Source: Apostichopus japonicus
Taxonomy: Eukaryota > Echinodermata > Holothuroidea > Aspidochirotida > Stichopodidae
Reading direction: 5' to 3'
NCBI RefSeq assembly: GCF_037975245.1
Contig: NC_092568.1
Span: 1,176,001-1,240,000, forward strand
Length of the DNA stretch: 64,000 nucleotides
The position numbers were made by a program, and so were the translations under genes. Of the stretch, positions 1 to 21,950 are shown piece after piece. The notes under the pieces were generated by a model. The model was not told the DNA's origin, searched no databases, and saw only the letters and a program-made list of their open reading frames with translations. Numbering within the stretch: the first letter of the stretch is position 1; every line of letters begins with the position of its first letter.

Positions 1-2059
<2,059 letters not shown>

Positions 2060-2158
2060 TTAAAAATGATTCTCCTTACCAAATGAAAACTGACGATAAA
2101 CTTGGTCTGGGACGAGCAAAGGCTGGAGGAGCCCGCAAAGGTAGCCACCACAATGGGA

Positions 2159-4640
2159 GTTTTTTTAAACTTTGGGATCTCAAGTAGTAAACTGAACATG
2201 ACACAGAGCAGATAATAGTGCAGTAGGTGTGAGGGGACAGGAAGTGAGAGGTGGTGATGTATATTTTCATACTGTTTTCAACTTTGTGATCTCAAGTAGT
2301 AAACTGAACATGACACAGAGCAGATAATAGTGCAATAGTTGTGAGGGAACAGGAAAGTGAGAGGTTGTGATGTATATTTTCATACTGTTTTCAACTTTGT
2401 GATCTCAAGTAGTAAACTGAACATGACACAGAGCAGATAATAGTGCAATAGTTGTGAGGGAACAGGAAAGTGAGAGGTTGTGATGTATATTTTCATACTG
2501 TTTTTAAACTTTGGGATCTCAAGTAGTAAACTGAACATGACATAGAGCAGATAATAGTGCAATAGGTGTGAGGGGACAGGAAGTGGGAGGTGGTGATGTA
2601 TATTTTCATACTGTTTTTAAACTTTGGGATCTCAAGTATTAAACTGAGAATGACACAGAGCAGATAATAGTGCAATAGTTGTGAGGGAACAGGAAAGTGA
2701 GAGGTTGTGATGTATATTTTCATACTGTTTTTAAACTTTGGGATCTCAAGTATTAAACTGAGAATGACACAGAGCAGATAATAGTGCAATAGGTGTGAGG
2801 GGACAGGAAGTGGGAGGTGGTGATGTATATTTTCATACTGTTTTTAAACTTTGGGATCTCAAGTAGTAAACTGAACATGACATAGAGCAGATAATAGTGC
2901 AGTAGGTGTGAGGGGACAGGAAGTGAGAGGTGGTGATGTATATTTTCATACTGTTTTCAACTTTGGGAACTCAAGTATTAAACAGAATGACACAGAGCAG
3001 ATAATAGTGCAATAGGTGTGAGGGGACAGGAAGTGGGAGGTGGTGATGTATATTTTCATACTGTTTTTAAACTTTGGGATCTCAAGTATTAAACTGAGAA
3101 TGACACAGAGCAGATAATAGTGCAATAGGTGTGAGGGGACAGGAAGTGGGAGGTGGTGATGTATATTTTCATACTGTTTTTAAACTTTGGGATCTCAAGT
3201 ATTAAACTGAGAATGACACAGAGCAGATAATAGTGCAATAGTTGTGAGGGAACAGGAAAGTGAGAGGTTGTGATGTATATTTTCATACTGTTTTTAAACT
3301 TTGGGATCTCAAGTATTAAACTGAGAATGACACAGAGCAGATAATAGTGCAATAGGTGTGAGGGGACAGGAAGTGAGAGGTGGTGATGTATATTTTCATA
3401 CTGTTTTCAACTTTGGGAACTCAAGTATTAAACTGAGAATGACACAGAGCAGATAATAGTGCAATAGTTGTGAGGGAACAGGAAAGTGAGAGGTGGTGAT
3501 GTATATTTTCATACTGTTTTTAAACTTTGGGATCTCAAGTATTAAACTGAGAATGACACAGAGCAGATAATAGTGCAATAGGTGTGAGGGGACAGGAAGT
3601 GAGAGGTGGTGATGTATATTTTCATACTGTTTTCAACTTTGGGAACTCAAGTATTAAACTGAGAATGACACAGAGCAGATAATAGTGCAATAGTTGTGAG
3701 GGAACAGGAAAGTGAGAGGTGGTGATGTATATTTTCATACTGTTTTTAAACTTTGGGATCTCAAGTATTAAACTGAGAATGACACAGAGCAGATAATAGT
3801 GCAATAGGTGTGAGGGGACAGGAAGTGGGAGGTGGTGATGTATATTTTCATACTGTTTTTAAACTTTGGGATCTCAAGTAGTAAACTGAACATGACATAG
3901 AGCAGATAATAGTGCAGTAGGTGTGAGGGGACAGGAAGTGAGAGGTGGTGATGTATATTTTCATACTGTTTTCAACTTTGGGAACTCAAGTATTAAACTG
4001 AGAATGACACAGAGCAGATAATAGTGCAATAGGTGTGAGGGGACAGGAAGTGGGAGGTGGTGATGTATATTTTCATACTGTTTTTAAACTTTGGGATCTT
4101 AAGTATTAAACTGAGAATGACACAGAGCAGATAATAGTGCAATAGGTGTGAGGGGACAGGAAGTGGGAGGTGGTGATGTATATTTTCATACTGTTTTTAA
4201 ACTTTGGGATCTTAAGTATTAAACTGAGAATGACACAGAGCAGATAATAGTGCAGTAGGTGTGAGGGGACAGGAAGTGAGAGGTGGTGATGTATATTTTC
4301 ATACTGTTTTCAACTTTGGGAACTCAAGTATTAAACTGAGAATGACACAGAGCAGATAATAGTGCAGTAGGTGTGAGGGGACAGGAAGTGAGAGGTGGTG
4401 ATGTATATTTTCATACTGTTTTCAACTTTGGGAACTCAAGTATTAAACTGAGAATGACACAGAGCAGATAATAGTGCAGTAGGTGTGAGGGGACAGGAAG
4501 TGAGAGGTGGTGATGTATATTTTCATACTGTTTTCAACTTTGGGAACTCAAGTATTAAACTGAGAATGACACAGAGCAGATAATAGTGCAATAGGTGTGA
4601 GGGGACAGGAAGTGAGAGGTGGTGATGTATATTTTCATAC
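2159..4640. repeat. 22-unit minisatellite, about 113-bp period
   Basis: The phrase gatgtatattttcatac recurs 22 times at spacings of 112 to 114 bp. Units differ at a few linked positions: tttttaaacttt versus ttttcaacttt, gggatctc versus gggaactc, agtagtaaactgaac versus agtattaaactgag, ggtgtgaggggac versus gttgtgagggaac. By these marks, units 11-12 and 13-14 are the same pair, and units 6-7-8 match units 15-16-17, so expansion copied blocks of two and three units. The minus strand stays open across parts of the array, but the period is not a multiple of three and there is no coding signal. It lies inside the intron upstream of the 1880..2023 exon. Confidence 0.97.
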
Positions 4641-5320
4641 AACAAATGGATAGGAAGCATATCAGAACATATTTTACTTGAAAAATCTTCAATCACTTAC
4701 AAAATGAAACTTTAATATTAAAGTGTTGGAGAATCATAACATTTGTCCACTGCAAACCAGGCATTATGAAAGAATTATTACCTCAAATTTATAGAAAGAT
4801 TTCACAGGGAGAGAAAGGGGAGGGTGGGGGGGGGTAATGGAAAGGAAAGCAGACCAACACACAGTAGGAAACAGACTACATATTTCAGGAAATATTTTCA
4901 CAGATTAGCATGGCTTTACACTACTCTTGTGCTATCCTATTAGCATAAAACATCACCCTCCCCCCCCCCCATATGTGTTTTCTACAACTTTCACGATAAG
5001 TCTATAGCTTTCCTCTAACAAAATGATGAAACATTCCTCCTCATAATACGGACTAAACATATTTAGTTAATACTCAGAATTTAGTATAGTTGTGATCAGA
5101 ACAACTTCACAGTACATAGCTACTGCTACTGTAGTGATGTCAGTCAAATAACCATAGATAATTTTTTTCTCTTTAACATCAGGAATAAGTAGCTTTTAAA
5201 AGTTTCAACTAACAGAAATTTTAGGTTTTACTAAATTCAAATTTATCATGTGATTTGGAAGTTTGCCCGAAGTGGGAAATGGAAATTGACAATCTCTCTC
5301 ATATTATAATCCTACCACCC

Positions 5321-5373
5321 ACCACCTCCAAACCCCCACCACCTCCAAACCCCCACCACCTCCAAACCCCCCC
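5321..5373. repeat. 17-bp C-rich tandem repeat, three units
   Basis: The 17-base unit accacctccaaaccccc occurs three times head to tail, within a longer C/A-rich patch that runs to about 5440. The strand bias (pyrimidine/A only) makes an open plus-strand frame that I regard as accidental. Confidence 0.85.
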
Positions 5374-6111
5374 CACCACACACAGGCATACAAATACACC
5401 CAATGGAACAAACCACAAACAAATCACTCAACTAGTAAAGTAGATACCACCTGACAAATTTTCTTACACTAGATAGTGTGTCATCTATAGTATTAACTTT
5501 CTCCCACACTCCAGTTTTTCGCCAAATACTCACGGATCTTAACAAACATACCACCTAATTTTCATAGTCAATGCATGTGTTCTCACACCGCTAAGCAGCA
5601 AGTTTTTCGTCGTTTGGGTCGCATCGACGTGATGTCACAGATCCCATATTAAAACTGAGAGTCCGATTTGCACTTGACACCTTATGCTTGGTTAACTTCC
5701 CTCCTCAATACGGGCAGCCATTTTAGTTTACCTCCCAGCTCAGGTTAATGGATTATTGATTTTACTACATTTCTGCCGGATTCTATTTCTACCTAGGACG
5801 TGCGGTTTTACTCAAGGTCACGGCAAACTGTACGGTTTATTGGCCTACTTAGCAAAGCCTGTCCTTTCTTCCCCTGACTGTATTTGGTAATTGTATTTCC
5901 TATTTCAATTTTTCAATTTTAAGGACATTTTGTTTCTGAATGAACCTTTACGTAGATAAACACTTAATTATTCATTTTTCGTTCTTTTTTTTCTTTTTTC
6001 TATTGGAATTTCTGACATTGATACCAATCAGATCTATGGCTCCAGTCGCTGCATTTTTTCTCCATCAGTGGAATATTCTGACTGAATCTTCTAACAAGAA
6101 TTCTTATGTAA

Positions 6112-6170
6112 AAGTAAGTTGGCCTGACGTTTCGATCCTAGCAGGATCTTCTTCAAAGGCTAAATGACAA
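6112..6170 (-). other. hammerhead-like hairpin, probable Penelope-like element relic
   Basis: On the minus strand a short segment reads gaagaagatcctgctag followed by gatcgaaacgtc. It has a perfect 6-bp stem (gatcct/aggatc, 6134..6148) directly followed by GAAAC. A stem followed by GAAAC and preceded by a CTGANGA-like box is the layout of hammerhead ribozymes found in the terminal repeats of Penelope-like retroelements; here the first box reads TTTGAAGA, so it is degenerate or a relative of the motif. No reverse transcriptase or GIY-YIG remnant is visible nearby. Confidence 0.35.
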
Positions 6171-9100
6171 GTAACAGTAACAGAAGGGACAAAAACACGC
6201 ACAGAATACAGACAGGTTAATGAGCATGATGAACACAAAGACTTTTACACATTCTCCGACACAGGCTCTCTAGTGGATAAGCAGTTTGCTAACAGTTTTA
6301 TTTTATTAAGAATTCTTATCACAAAACAACAATCAAGACTTGTGAAGCATTCACTCTCTTGCTTGCTTCACCTCTGACCTTTTTCATTATGTACGTCAAT
6401 ATTCAACTCGGTTCTGGCAATCTTCCCAGAATGTTAAACTGGAATTCTAATCATGCATGACTTTGCCACATATTATAGCAAAGGCATTACTTATGTACAG
6501 GAACCTCTCCTGAAAGCATCTGACGCTACTGACTAGGCGAGCTAAGGTCCAAAATATTAAGACAATTGTCATTCGGTGTTAAAAAGCAAAGATAATTGAA
6601 ATAGTTTCATATATCTTCTCAGGTTTGATTTTCAACATCTTAATATTACAAAACATATCAATCTGAAGACTCACATCACCTGAATCCATCTTTTGTTGAA
6701 AATGTTGTTGACTTTTTGTTTTTCTAAAACAACACAATGCCCATTTCATCTCTTTCATTAACATAAAAACCATTGATTTATCATTCATTAGCCTTTCCTT
6801 AGTTACACCACTGAATAATAAAGTTGCAATGTTTACACGCTAGCTTTGGTTCAAACATATATTAGGCATTCTTAAACCATATGAAGATACTGAAATGTAA
6901 CGTGTAATTTTGATCATCCACAGAAGATGTACTGTAATACCTCCTGCAGTGCTTCTCCTGTAAGAGTGTGTGGTTACACGTACAGTACAGTACACTATGT
7001 ACTGCACGCCTATCCCTTCCATTACGAATGAATAATGATCATAAGTAGCCACAACAGGCCTTCTCTGGTTTACAAACAAATGTCTCGGCGCAAATGTAGT
7101 CGACGGCATTCTTCGTTTAGGCACCGATCTTTCAATTTCAGGAAGGAAACTACCGTAAGCGATACATTGAAGAAAACAACAAGGAAAAAGACCAAACTTT
7201 TGCCGGTTTTAGGCATCTCTCATTGGGGTAAATTGTGTATTTACTTAAAGAGACATTACTCAAAAAAAGCTGTTCAAGGTTATTAGTTTATGAGAGATGA
7301 GAGGAGGACATCACCTAGGGGATGCTATGACATTTGAATAAGATGAAGAGGGTGCTTTCCATCCTGCTAGGCATCTAGACATTTTGGCACCTTTGAGGCT
7401 CATATACAGTTTGCTATCTTACCAATGACAAGCATATATACAAAATGGTAGATTTTTCTTTCCGGGAGGATGTTTGTTTAATTAAATTATGACACCAAAT
7501 TTCTGGTACCATCTGTCTCCATCAATTAATATTTGTTTTTATAAAACAGTAATAATAATTCATAAACATTGTGAATTCATGGTAAAAATTGAAATAATTG
7601 TGGATCGACAGACCCATAGTCATCAATGTATGAATCATTTTTTTGACACCAAATGACAAACAATTAAGATTGACAGACAAAACAGATTGACGTTCGGTAT
7701 GGTCATGAAGTGAATGAATTGTGATATATTTGCGATGAATGAATAACATTATAGAAAGCCATCACATAATTTTGCATCAAATTCTAAAATAAATACAATG
7801 ACAGAATATGCATGTCTCATTCAGCATTGTTAATAAAGCAAACATTGTAGAAAAAACGTAAGTGTAAATGATAAAAGTCATATCTGTCAGTGAGCTTTGA
7901 ACAGAGGGTTGCAAAAACGCTATCAAATGCCTCACAGTGTTGCGGTGAGGCAATAGGAAACGTTGTACACTACGAAGAGGTATAGAACATTGAAGGGGAA
8001 CTTAAGATTGATAAAAAATACTATATGATTTATCAGTATTATACTGAATGGAAACAAATATTATCGGTTGTATATACTTGATAGCTTATTTCATTGCTAA
8101 AGGATCAAATAATGAACTGTATTTATTTTATTTGGAATAAACTGTTTCGTTATCTGTGAAGTTACTGTTATACTGAAGAACAACAAATTAAATTGCTTTT
8201 AGTTCTCTTCCAAAACTGAAAAAGATGTTATGGCTTTGGAAATTTGCACAACTGTAGCAAGGGACGTATTTACATGGTGGAAAGCTTTATGATCAGATAA
8301 CTTTGGGAGATATATATATAGATCCATAAAAATAAGGAACAAAGTTTTTGGAATATTGTACCTTTAATATTTGAAAAGGTGAAAACTCATAAGAGGTACT
8401 CAAATTGTTCCACATGTTCAAAGAAATGTTCAAACAATAGCAATGAATATAAAATGAATATGCATGATGTCTGACAACATTGTTTCGCATACACGGTACC
8501 AGACGTTTCTTATCGCCCACAGCGGCTACACGGCAATTTAACCGAGCAAAATGCTCCAAGGGACAACGTGGACGGGCCCCATGCAACAAACAAACGTACT
8601 GTACACCCTCTCTTGACTACAGCAATTCCTTTCTTGTCAATTACTTAAAGTAGGTTTCTGTAAGATTCTGTCTAAATCTTGATTCCTTAATCACAAAGTG
8701 CATGCCGGCGAACACGGGTACTTCAGTCATCACTCACCGTTCCAGTTTTACCTCTAATTGAATGGACATGCCTGTCCCACAAATATATATATATATATCA
8801 AGTCCTAGAGATTATAATTTAAAGGAAGTTTGCAATAACGGCACTCATTATCATGTGGTACTGTTTACTGATGGCACTGCCAATTACGACAACCACAATG
8901 TCTTCCCATCAAACGCTGAAAATAACATCTGCAATGTGGCTGATGGGATGTCAAACCTACTACATCCATCCGTTTTCTGCTTGCCGCCATTTGATTATGG
9001 CCAGTATTTGCCATTCATATCAGTTTGAACATGCAAATTTTTAATATTTGTAAATTTTGCCAAAATTGAAGTGTCCTCCAGTATAGCTCTAACAGCAGAT

Positions 9101-12100
9101 ATTGTTCAATACTCATAGTCATCATGTTTTTTTTTTCAAAAGTATTGGAATTACAGAATTTAACATTTTTACAAACCGCTTGAAACTAAAGACAAATATT
9201 GAGCGTCCAAAAATTACACTTATGGAGGGGTTCCATCAACTTTTGAAATGAACAGAGAATAACTCCTGCAATTCATGGGTTTTTGCTTAAATGCAGAAAA
9301 ATTACTGATGCAAAAACTGCTCTTATCGTATTGCGCAACTTGAGTTTGATTTGATACAAAGCCTGACTGAATCTCACATAGCTGCTTATAACATTTATTC
9401 AAAAGTCTGCCAAAGCAATCCATCCCATTTATAATACTTAACGGTGACTCATATTCTAGCCATATTTTTTATTACATCTTTGCTACTGTCAGTGCTGTTA
9501 AACTCAAAAAGACTGTTCTATTGGCCCCTCCAGAGACCATCAGACAGAATAATTTGCAGCTATTCTTCTGCTGTGGCAAACATACAGTATATCAGTTGAC
9601 AAACGATACAAAAAAACACACACACACACAGACTTATTAAAATGAGAAAAGACTACTACTCTATAGGGCAAAGAATGATTATGGCCACAAATGAGATGCA
9701 TCTTATACTACTGTACAGTATATAACTTGTTAGGTGTGGGATGCAATTAACCATTCAAGTATAACCCCCTCTTGGGCCTCGATATCATTGCCTTTGTGTC
9801 TCATACATCAATGCATAAAACAAGAGCCATATAAAATATTTGTCAAAAAAATATGAAAAGATGACAGACAAAAAGAAGAAGTGAACGTCAGAAATTGTTC
9901 ACTTTTAGTTGAGTTCAAAAACTGGATACTTACTGATTTATTGTCAAGGTTATGATTATATTGTAATACACTCTGAAAAGAAAAATTGTACATGGACGAA
10001 CGACTGGGAGATTGTAGACGAGAGAGAGGAACAAAATCTTATTTTCATGCAAAAACAATTGAGTAATTAATTAATCCAATTAATACTCATCTTGAAATTT
10101 TGTAACCCCCTACCTTCCAAGCCCTCAACAAGAACTTTTTTTGAGGATGGATAAGGCCAAAATGTGACTGTTCTTAAGTAATTCTATTCTGAAACTCTGG
10201 TCTTTGTAACAAAGTACAATTTTATAACATATTAAAATAATTGGTTACACTAATGTTTCCGTCCATATTGGACCTACCTTACTGTTATTAAAGATATTCG
10301 ATAAAATATGGTCTAGAAACAGTATTATCCTGCATTTGCACTTCTCTCCCCTTTCCACACTCCCTCCTCAACCCCCATCCCACACCCCCCCCCCACACCA
10401 CGCTTTCAAAGTTATACAAGTCGATACTAGTCACTACACCAAATTCCAAGTCAAATTTGAAACCTTAGTCTACCTTTCAATCTATATACGCTATTAAATA
10501 ATCAATATATCTATAGTGCAAGGGCTCAATAAATCACTAAATTAGTGGCAAGTTATGCCAACTTATTATAAAGTTATAAAACCGGCTGTCACAAGGTCCC
10601 ACTATGTTCAATGCCTTAAAATGTCTATCTAAAGAATGCCAATTACAAAATTACCCTATGTACAACTTGTAGACACACTTCATTAGACTTTGTGCCAATT
10701 GGTTTTGAGCATTTCAACATAAGTTTTGCTCCATTTAGTTCCCCAAAACCAACTGAGACCATGTCCACTTGTACTTTATATACTCCAAAAGATGTAAATT
10801 CTTGGAAAATAATTACCCACTTTTATAAACTGTGATGAAAAAAAGATCCAATTCGTTTGCTATCAAAGTATCACCATTTTCAAAAGTGCTTCTCTATATT
10901 TAACGATGCTTTTTCATACTGACTATTAAATTAAACAAATCACATAAGAACAATGTTCTATAAGGGATAGCCCTGAATTTCATACTAAACAGACTCCTTC
11001 ATTTTTCTTAAAACTGAGCAGACCATGTCCCTGACGTTTTAATGAAGGGCTAACATGTATCGCACTTAAAATAAAATAAGAATGGTATAAACGTATCTAT
11101 TGGTTTATTTCATTACCACGTCTGTGTGTGATATCTCTGAGAGTTATAGTTACTCCTTTCATAACTGTCATCTCCCACTGTAAACTACCTCTCCGGAAGT
11201 ATTGCTTCCTGACGACAGATAACGGCAGGTCAGTAGTACAGTTGATGAGTGCATGGTTCTTTCTAAATTTAACAGCTTTTACTTAAATGCTAATGAATAT
11301 CAAACTGTCAAATGGCTCCTACCATTACCAACCAACAGGAGAAGACATTGCTTTAAAGTAGCCATTTGAATTCGGTCAACAAGTTTGTAGAATAATTTAC
11401 TGTGCATCTGTTTCCTCAAAATAGTAAACATTGCAATTTATCAAACTAAATCCCCCAAAATCCCCAAGAGTTGTTTATCTAATGTTTCTGTTTATTAATG
11501 AGCAAGTAATCCATGAAGCCCATAGATTGTGTGGCCCAGACACCTTTTTCTTTCATGTATTATGCACAAGTAAAATGCAAACGGAAAATATATGCCATGC
11601 TTGTCTAATTTTTACATCATAATTTGAAAAGGGAAACATGATTTGAGTCTTGCAAGCTATCAGACTACAATTTTATGGGGTACTGAAATATTAAGAGTAT
11701 AAGAATTTATTTATTAAAAACGAAATCAAACAACCGCTTTAAGAGCTGGCCCGACCAAGAGCAAGAGAGACAATTTATAAGATGACAGAAAGTTTACGGT
11801 AAGAAAGGTGAAATATGGTAGAGGTGATTTACTCCTTGGGTAAGAACATAAACAACATAATCTAAAAGTAGAAGGGTAAACAGTCCAATATCCTACTGCT
11901 GATGATCAAAAGGTAAATGGTTTAACAAACTGTCTGGAGGGGAAGGAAGCCTTTTAAAAGGAAAACAGACGAAATGAAGACAACATCGGACATCTAAGTA
12001 ATGTGATATGTTAGATGCACTGGTATATATCCTCTCATTATGTGTGAAAAGTTTATGACAGGAGGCAGGAGGAACGCATGGCAAGAGGATTTGGGGGAGA

Positions 12101-13158
12101 GGGATATGGGGGGGGGAAGAGGGGGGTTGAACAAAAGATGTAGTGGAAAAGGTTGATAACACTGACATTAGAATGTAATGCAAAAATCTACAGGAGAGCT
12201 TTTCCTCCTTTGCGTAAAAGGGAAAAGGCAGGGGGAGAAGGAGGGGAGGGAGGGTTGAGGGAGAGAGGAGAACTCAGGTGGACCTTAATCTACTTACAAT
12301 CATGTGTCTAGGATATATTAGATGGATGGCTTGAAGAAGAGGTAGTGGATAAATGGGGAATGGATTGAGAGTTTAAATGATTCAGTATATAACAATACAC
12401 TACTATCTTGCAATTTCATTGACTCGGCCTTGGCGATTCAAATCATCATAATGATTAAAACTGACAACGGTTTACTGTCAGAGAACATGCAACTAGGTCC
12501 AGCTATTATTGGTCTTCAGTCTTGTCTCCCGAATTTTCAAGGTATTATGTACAGCTAATCTACATCTCGTAATTCGAATCAAGATACTTAAAAACAATTT
12601 CTCAGGACAAAGGTCTTTGAAATCTATTTTTAAGCTAGTTTAAAGCAAGCTTTCTTCACATTTAGGTCACCGTTGTTTTTTCTTTAGGGTGCTAACAAAA
12701 TTAACAGCTTTGGATGTTTTCTCTCAAAACTTCATAATCTTTACTGACAGGAAACATAAAACTGAACCATATTTTCATATCATCTGTCAAGCAGGCTGAA
12801 CATGGTAAAGGTAAATGTTTATTACGTCAAACATTTTCCACACATTTTCCTCAGAGATAAAGGATAAACAAATCCTGTTAACCACTCTTCACAAGAAGAT
12901 TAGATGAAAACAGATTCTATCCACCGAAAAACAACTTTGAGTATCTCGTCTTTTAAAACGACCCACCTTCTTGTCATCGCACGCTATGTTTTGATACCCA
13001 AATAACAACACATTGGTATATATCGGGAGGAAGCTACTTCCTTTCTGGAAGTCAGATTTGGCTTCCCCCTTCGCTAGACGCACATTGACGTCAGCGGGAA
13101 ATGGACGTGGAGGGAAGCGAACGTGACCACACGAGGAACATTCAGAGGAGCTACTCAC

Positions 13159-13215
13159 CATTAAAATCTCGGGTGATATATAATCCGGTGTACCTACAGC
13201 GATCTTGGACTGGAC
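13159..13215 (-). CDS. MRCK: MRCK exon: activation loop, 57 nt
   Basis: 57 nt, 19 codons, phase 0 on both sides; acceptor gctttacttacag, donor gtgagtagc. It encodes VQSKIAVGTPDYISPEILM, exactly the part missing between EDGT of the previous exon and [10 protein letters not shown] of the next. It contains the activation-loop GTPDY and the SPE that stands in for the APE motif. It is too short to show as a long reading frame on the minus strand. Where vertebrate MRCK has two serines in the QSS stretch, this copy has QSK, so one potential phosphoacceptor is replaced by lysine. Confidence 0.93.
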
Positions 13216-19092
<5,877 letters not shown>

Positions 19093-21945
19093 CTAGAATA
19101 AAAGAAGAAATGAGAGAATTATTAAAGAATGGTTAAGAATCAAAGGGAGAGGGGGGTTTGAGTGGGGGAGGGCTTTGTTGACATTATAATAAGCAGATTT
19201 ACTCCAGATGAATCTAGAGAGCAAGGAGGACACTCTGTAAGAAACATGCTAACAAACTATGGCAGCTTCACGTGCGAACCTTTTGATCCGTTCGGATGAA
19301 AAATACAGCCGTCATATTCATCTATTCTTTTTACTCAAGAGATAGGCCAATACAAACATTTCATAGATTCTATTAAAACAAATTGTGACAAACTAGCTTT
19401 TCGTTGATGTATTTTCTAGCCACTGGAGATGACACAGTTCTATCATAGAATAGATACAGTAGCATGCTAAAAGCCAACAATATAACTATCATAAAGTAAT
19501 CAGTTTGGGTCCACACCAGCTATGCTTATGTCAAGCATATCTTTGCGGGGGGGGGGGGGGGGACATTACACATGAGGCCAAAGACTTGTACATAATAGCA
19601 GAATTTAGAACAGATCAGCCAAATGGAACCAAACGTGTGTTAATATTCCTGCTAACCCATACTATCTTGGAACAGTCCGAATCAAATTAACTTGCCTATG
19701 GAAACAACACAGGGAAACATTGCAGACTGTACCAAAGTAAAGTGTTTTGAGGAGACAGGTAGTTCAAGTTACAAACCCTTGACATAACCCTTGTTTCAAA
19801 GCAGCCACTGTACCTCTTAACACAAAATCAGGATACAGCATTATTGTTGCATTTGCACACACATTCCTTTCCTTCAGAGAGTTTAGTTTCCCTTCTCACC
19901 TGAAAGGGTTTTAGTATTTGCAGACATTTGCTTATGGTCACCTAAACTCTGGCTCTTTACCATGCCTTCTACATACTGACTCTTTACAAGATTCCAAATT
20001 AGGGATTAAAATCAAAGACAAAATCCTAGCCCTTTTCACCAAATAAACATTGATTTATGGTGAGTACAGATTAAACATTCTGGACAGTTTTATGTTAAAG
20101 ATGTCTCTTTAAAGGTAGTCTGTATAGGCCCCAAATTATAGCATGCTATAATTGCTAGAAGGTTTACAAATAGAACTTTCCTGGAGGTCTTTACTCTCCA
20201 AATTGTTCTCAGACATTTTTAAGGAAAACACAAGATGACTGAATGTCCCAGTGAGGAAAATTTCCTCGAAGGTTGTAATAAAAACAGTTTACAAAGTTTG
20301 ACCAAAGGTGACCATATTTGAATATCTAGCATATTTGGGGCCAATACAGCATACATTTATAATTGTTTACATGATATCTTACAAAGACTGATATCAAAGT
20401 TGAATATTCAAGATGATGAATTGCCTATTATGGGACTTACTGTTTGCATCACTTAATTTATATTTTTTAATTTCCAAAGATAAGGCTGCTTTAAGTCACA
20501 GTGGAATTCATCTTAAAACAAATAGTTAATTTAAATCATGCAACCCTAGAGCTGCAGATCTGTGAGATGAACTTGAGGCTAACTACAGGTTAAACAAGAA
20601 ATGTCTGTATACAGCATATGTCTTTCCTTGTTTCCATTTTGTGGCATGTCTATCCAAGGTTTGTCAAATGCTTGTATCAGGAATGAGAGAAGATTTGACT
20701 GCAAATTAGTTCCATGAAGGAGTGTTCTTGACTTGTATCATTCATGTCAATGATTTAAACACATGGAATTGCTACACATAATATGTACATAGCAACGCTA
20801 TTGCATCACAATCCCCAGATTGGAATCACATGAACTTGAAAAGGAAATGCCAAAGACAATATTACTTTCCGCAGTGGAAATATGACAACTTCATAACTTG
20901 AGCTTTACAAACATACTTGACAGGTAAACATAACAAACGGTGACGATCAAAGCCAGTTATAACACCGTGAGAGTGAGAAGAGATGGTTAATTAATGAACA
21001 TGGTAAGTCTAGCTCTTTCATTCAAGAATCCATTCCATGACGACTACGACAGTCAACGAGTTCTATCCCTCATCTGTTTATAATCGTACGGTACTCCATT
21101 CTTAAGGATCTCCCATGTGTGTCGTCAATTCAGGCTGTATGATTACTTGCACAGTACACTACTTCCTTCACAAACAAGTCTGGAGTTGTATTTGACTGTA
21201 ATGGGTACTAATCCATTACCTTCAACTCAAGTGGCTTGGAATATCACTTCTGGCCTTTCATGGGAGAAGGAGAGGCTGTAGAGGCAACTTTACGTTGAAT
21301 TATTCAAAAGATGAAGCCGAATATCAAACAAATTGTCCTCTATTAAATGTAGCTTTCTATATATACTGTACATATGTTGATCTGGTTTGTTTTTCTAACT
21401 TTTTGGCTAAACCTGGGATCAGCACGAAATTGATCTAACAGGCCACAGTCTAATTTTGTACCTGATCAATATTCAAAAACAAATATTGACAGTGACAAAT
21501 TTTCTCCTGTGACAAATACTGACATATCACCTTTGTGGGAAATATAAAAATATCACAAAGTTCTACCTCTGTAGTTTCCAACTTTTTGATTCTTCCATTA
21601 AAACTTGTCAAAGTATATATATTTTGCTTTCCCTTGCTAAAATGTTTCTTGGGGCCACACCAAATTGGTTTTGGAAAAAAGTCTTGTAGGACACAGACAA
21701 CTTGATCATGGGAGATTGCACTTTGCCCTAATTACTGTGTGCTATGCCACAGTCACATGACAATCCAGTCTATAAGATGTTTTAAAGGTGTAATTTTATT
21801 TCAGAAAATAAAGATCATGCCAAAATTTTGTGAATTTCTGCTTTCCCTTTCGGGCATAATGATTTCTCCTGTGTGGTTGTAAAGGTCTCAACAAGCTATT
21901 ACAGCAACACCCTGGTGAAATGTATTAATTAACAGAACTCTAAAA
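19093..21945. other. intron segment before the solo LTR
   Basis: AT-rich intron with a 16-base G tract at 19547..19562. No open frame, RNA gene or recognisable repeat family was supported here. Confidence 0.5.
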
Positions 21946-21950
21946 GAATG
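21946..21950. repeat. target-site duplication, left (gaatg)
   Basis: The five bases gaatg precede the TGTCAC terminus and recur immediately after the GTGACA terminus (23623..23627). A 5-bp duplication is standard for Gypsy-type and many other LTR retrotransposon integrases. Confidence 0.85.

Larger units (their letters stand above)
4641..13158. other. intron between activation-loop and C-lobe exons (remaining part)
   Basis: Non-coding intron sequence outside the named repeats. It includes C tracts near 4960 and 10386, a short CA run at 9617..9630, and a purine-rich stretch at 12060..12270. I see no exon, RNA gene or long open frame that I can support. Confidence 0.5.

Noticed and set aside
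2380-3804. Repeated minus-strand reading frames of 60 to 98 codons in the minisatellite
   Set aside because: They come from the repeat unit staying open by chance. The period is not a multiple of three and they contain no domain.
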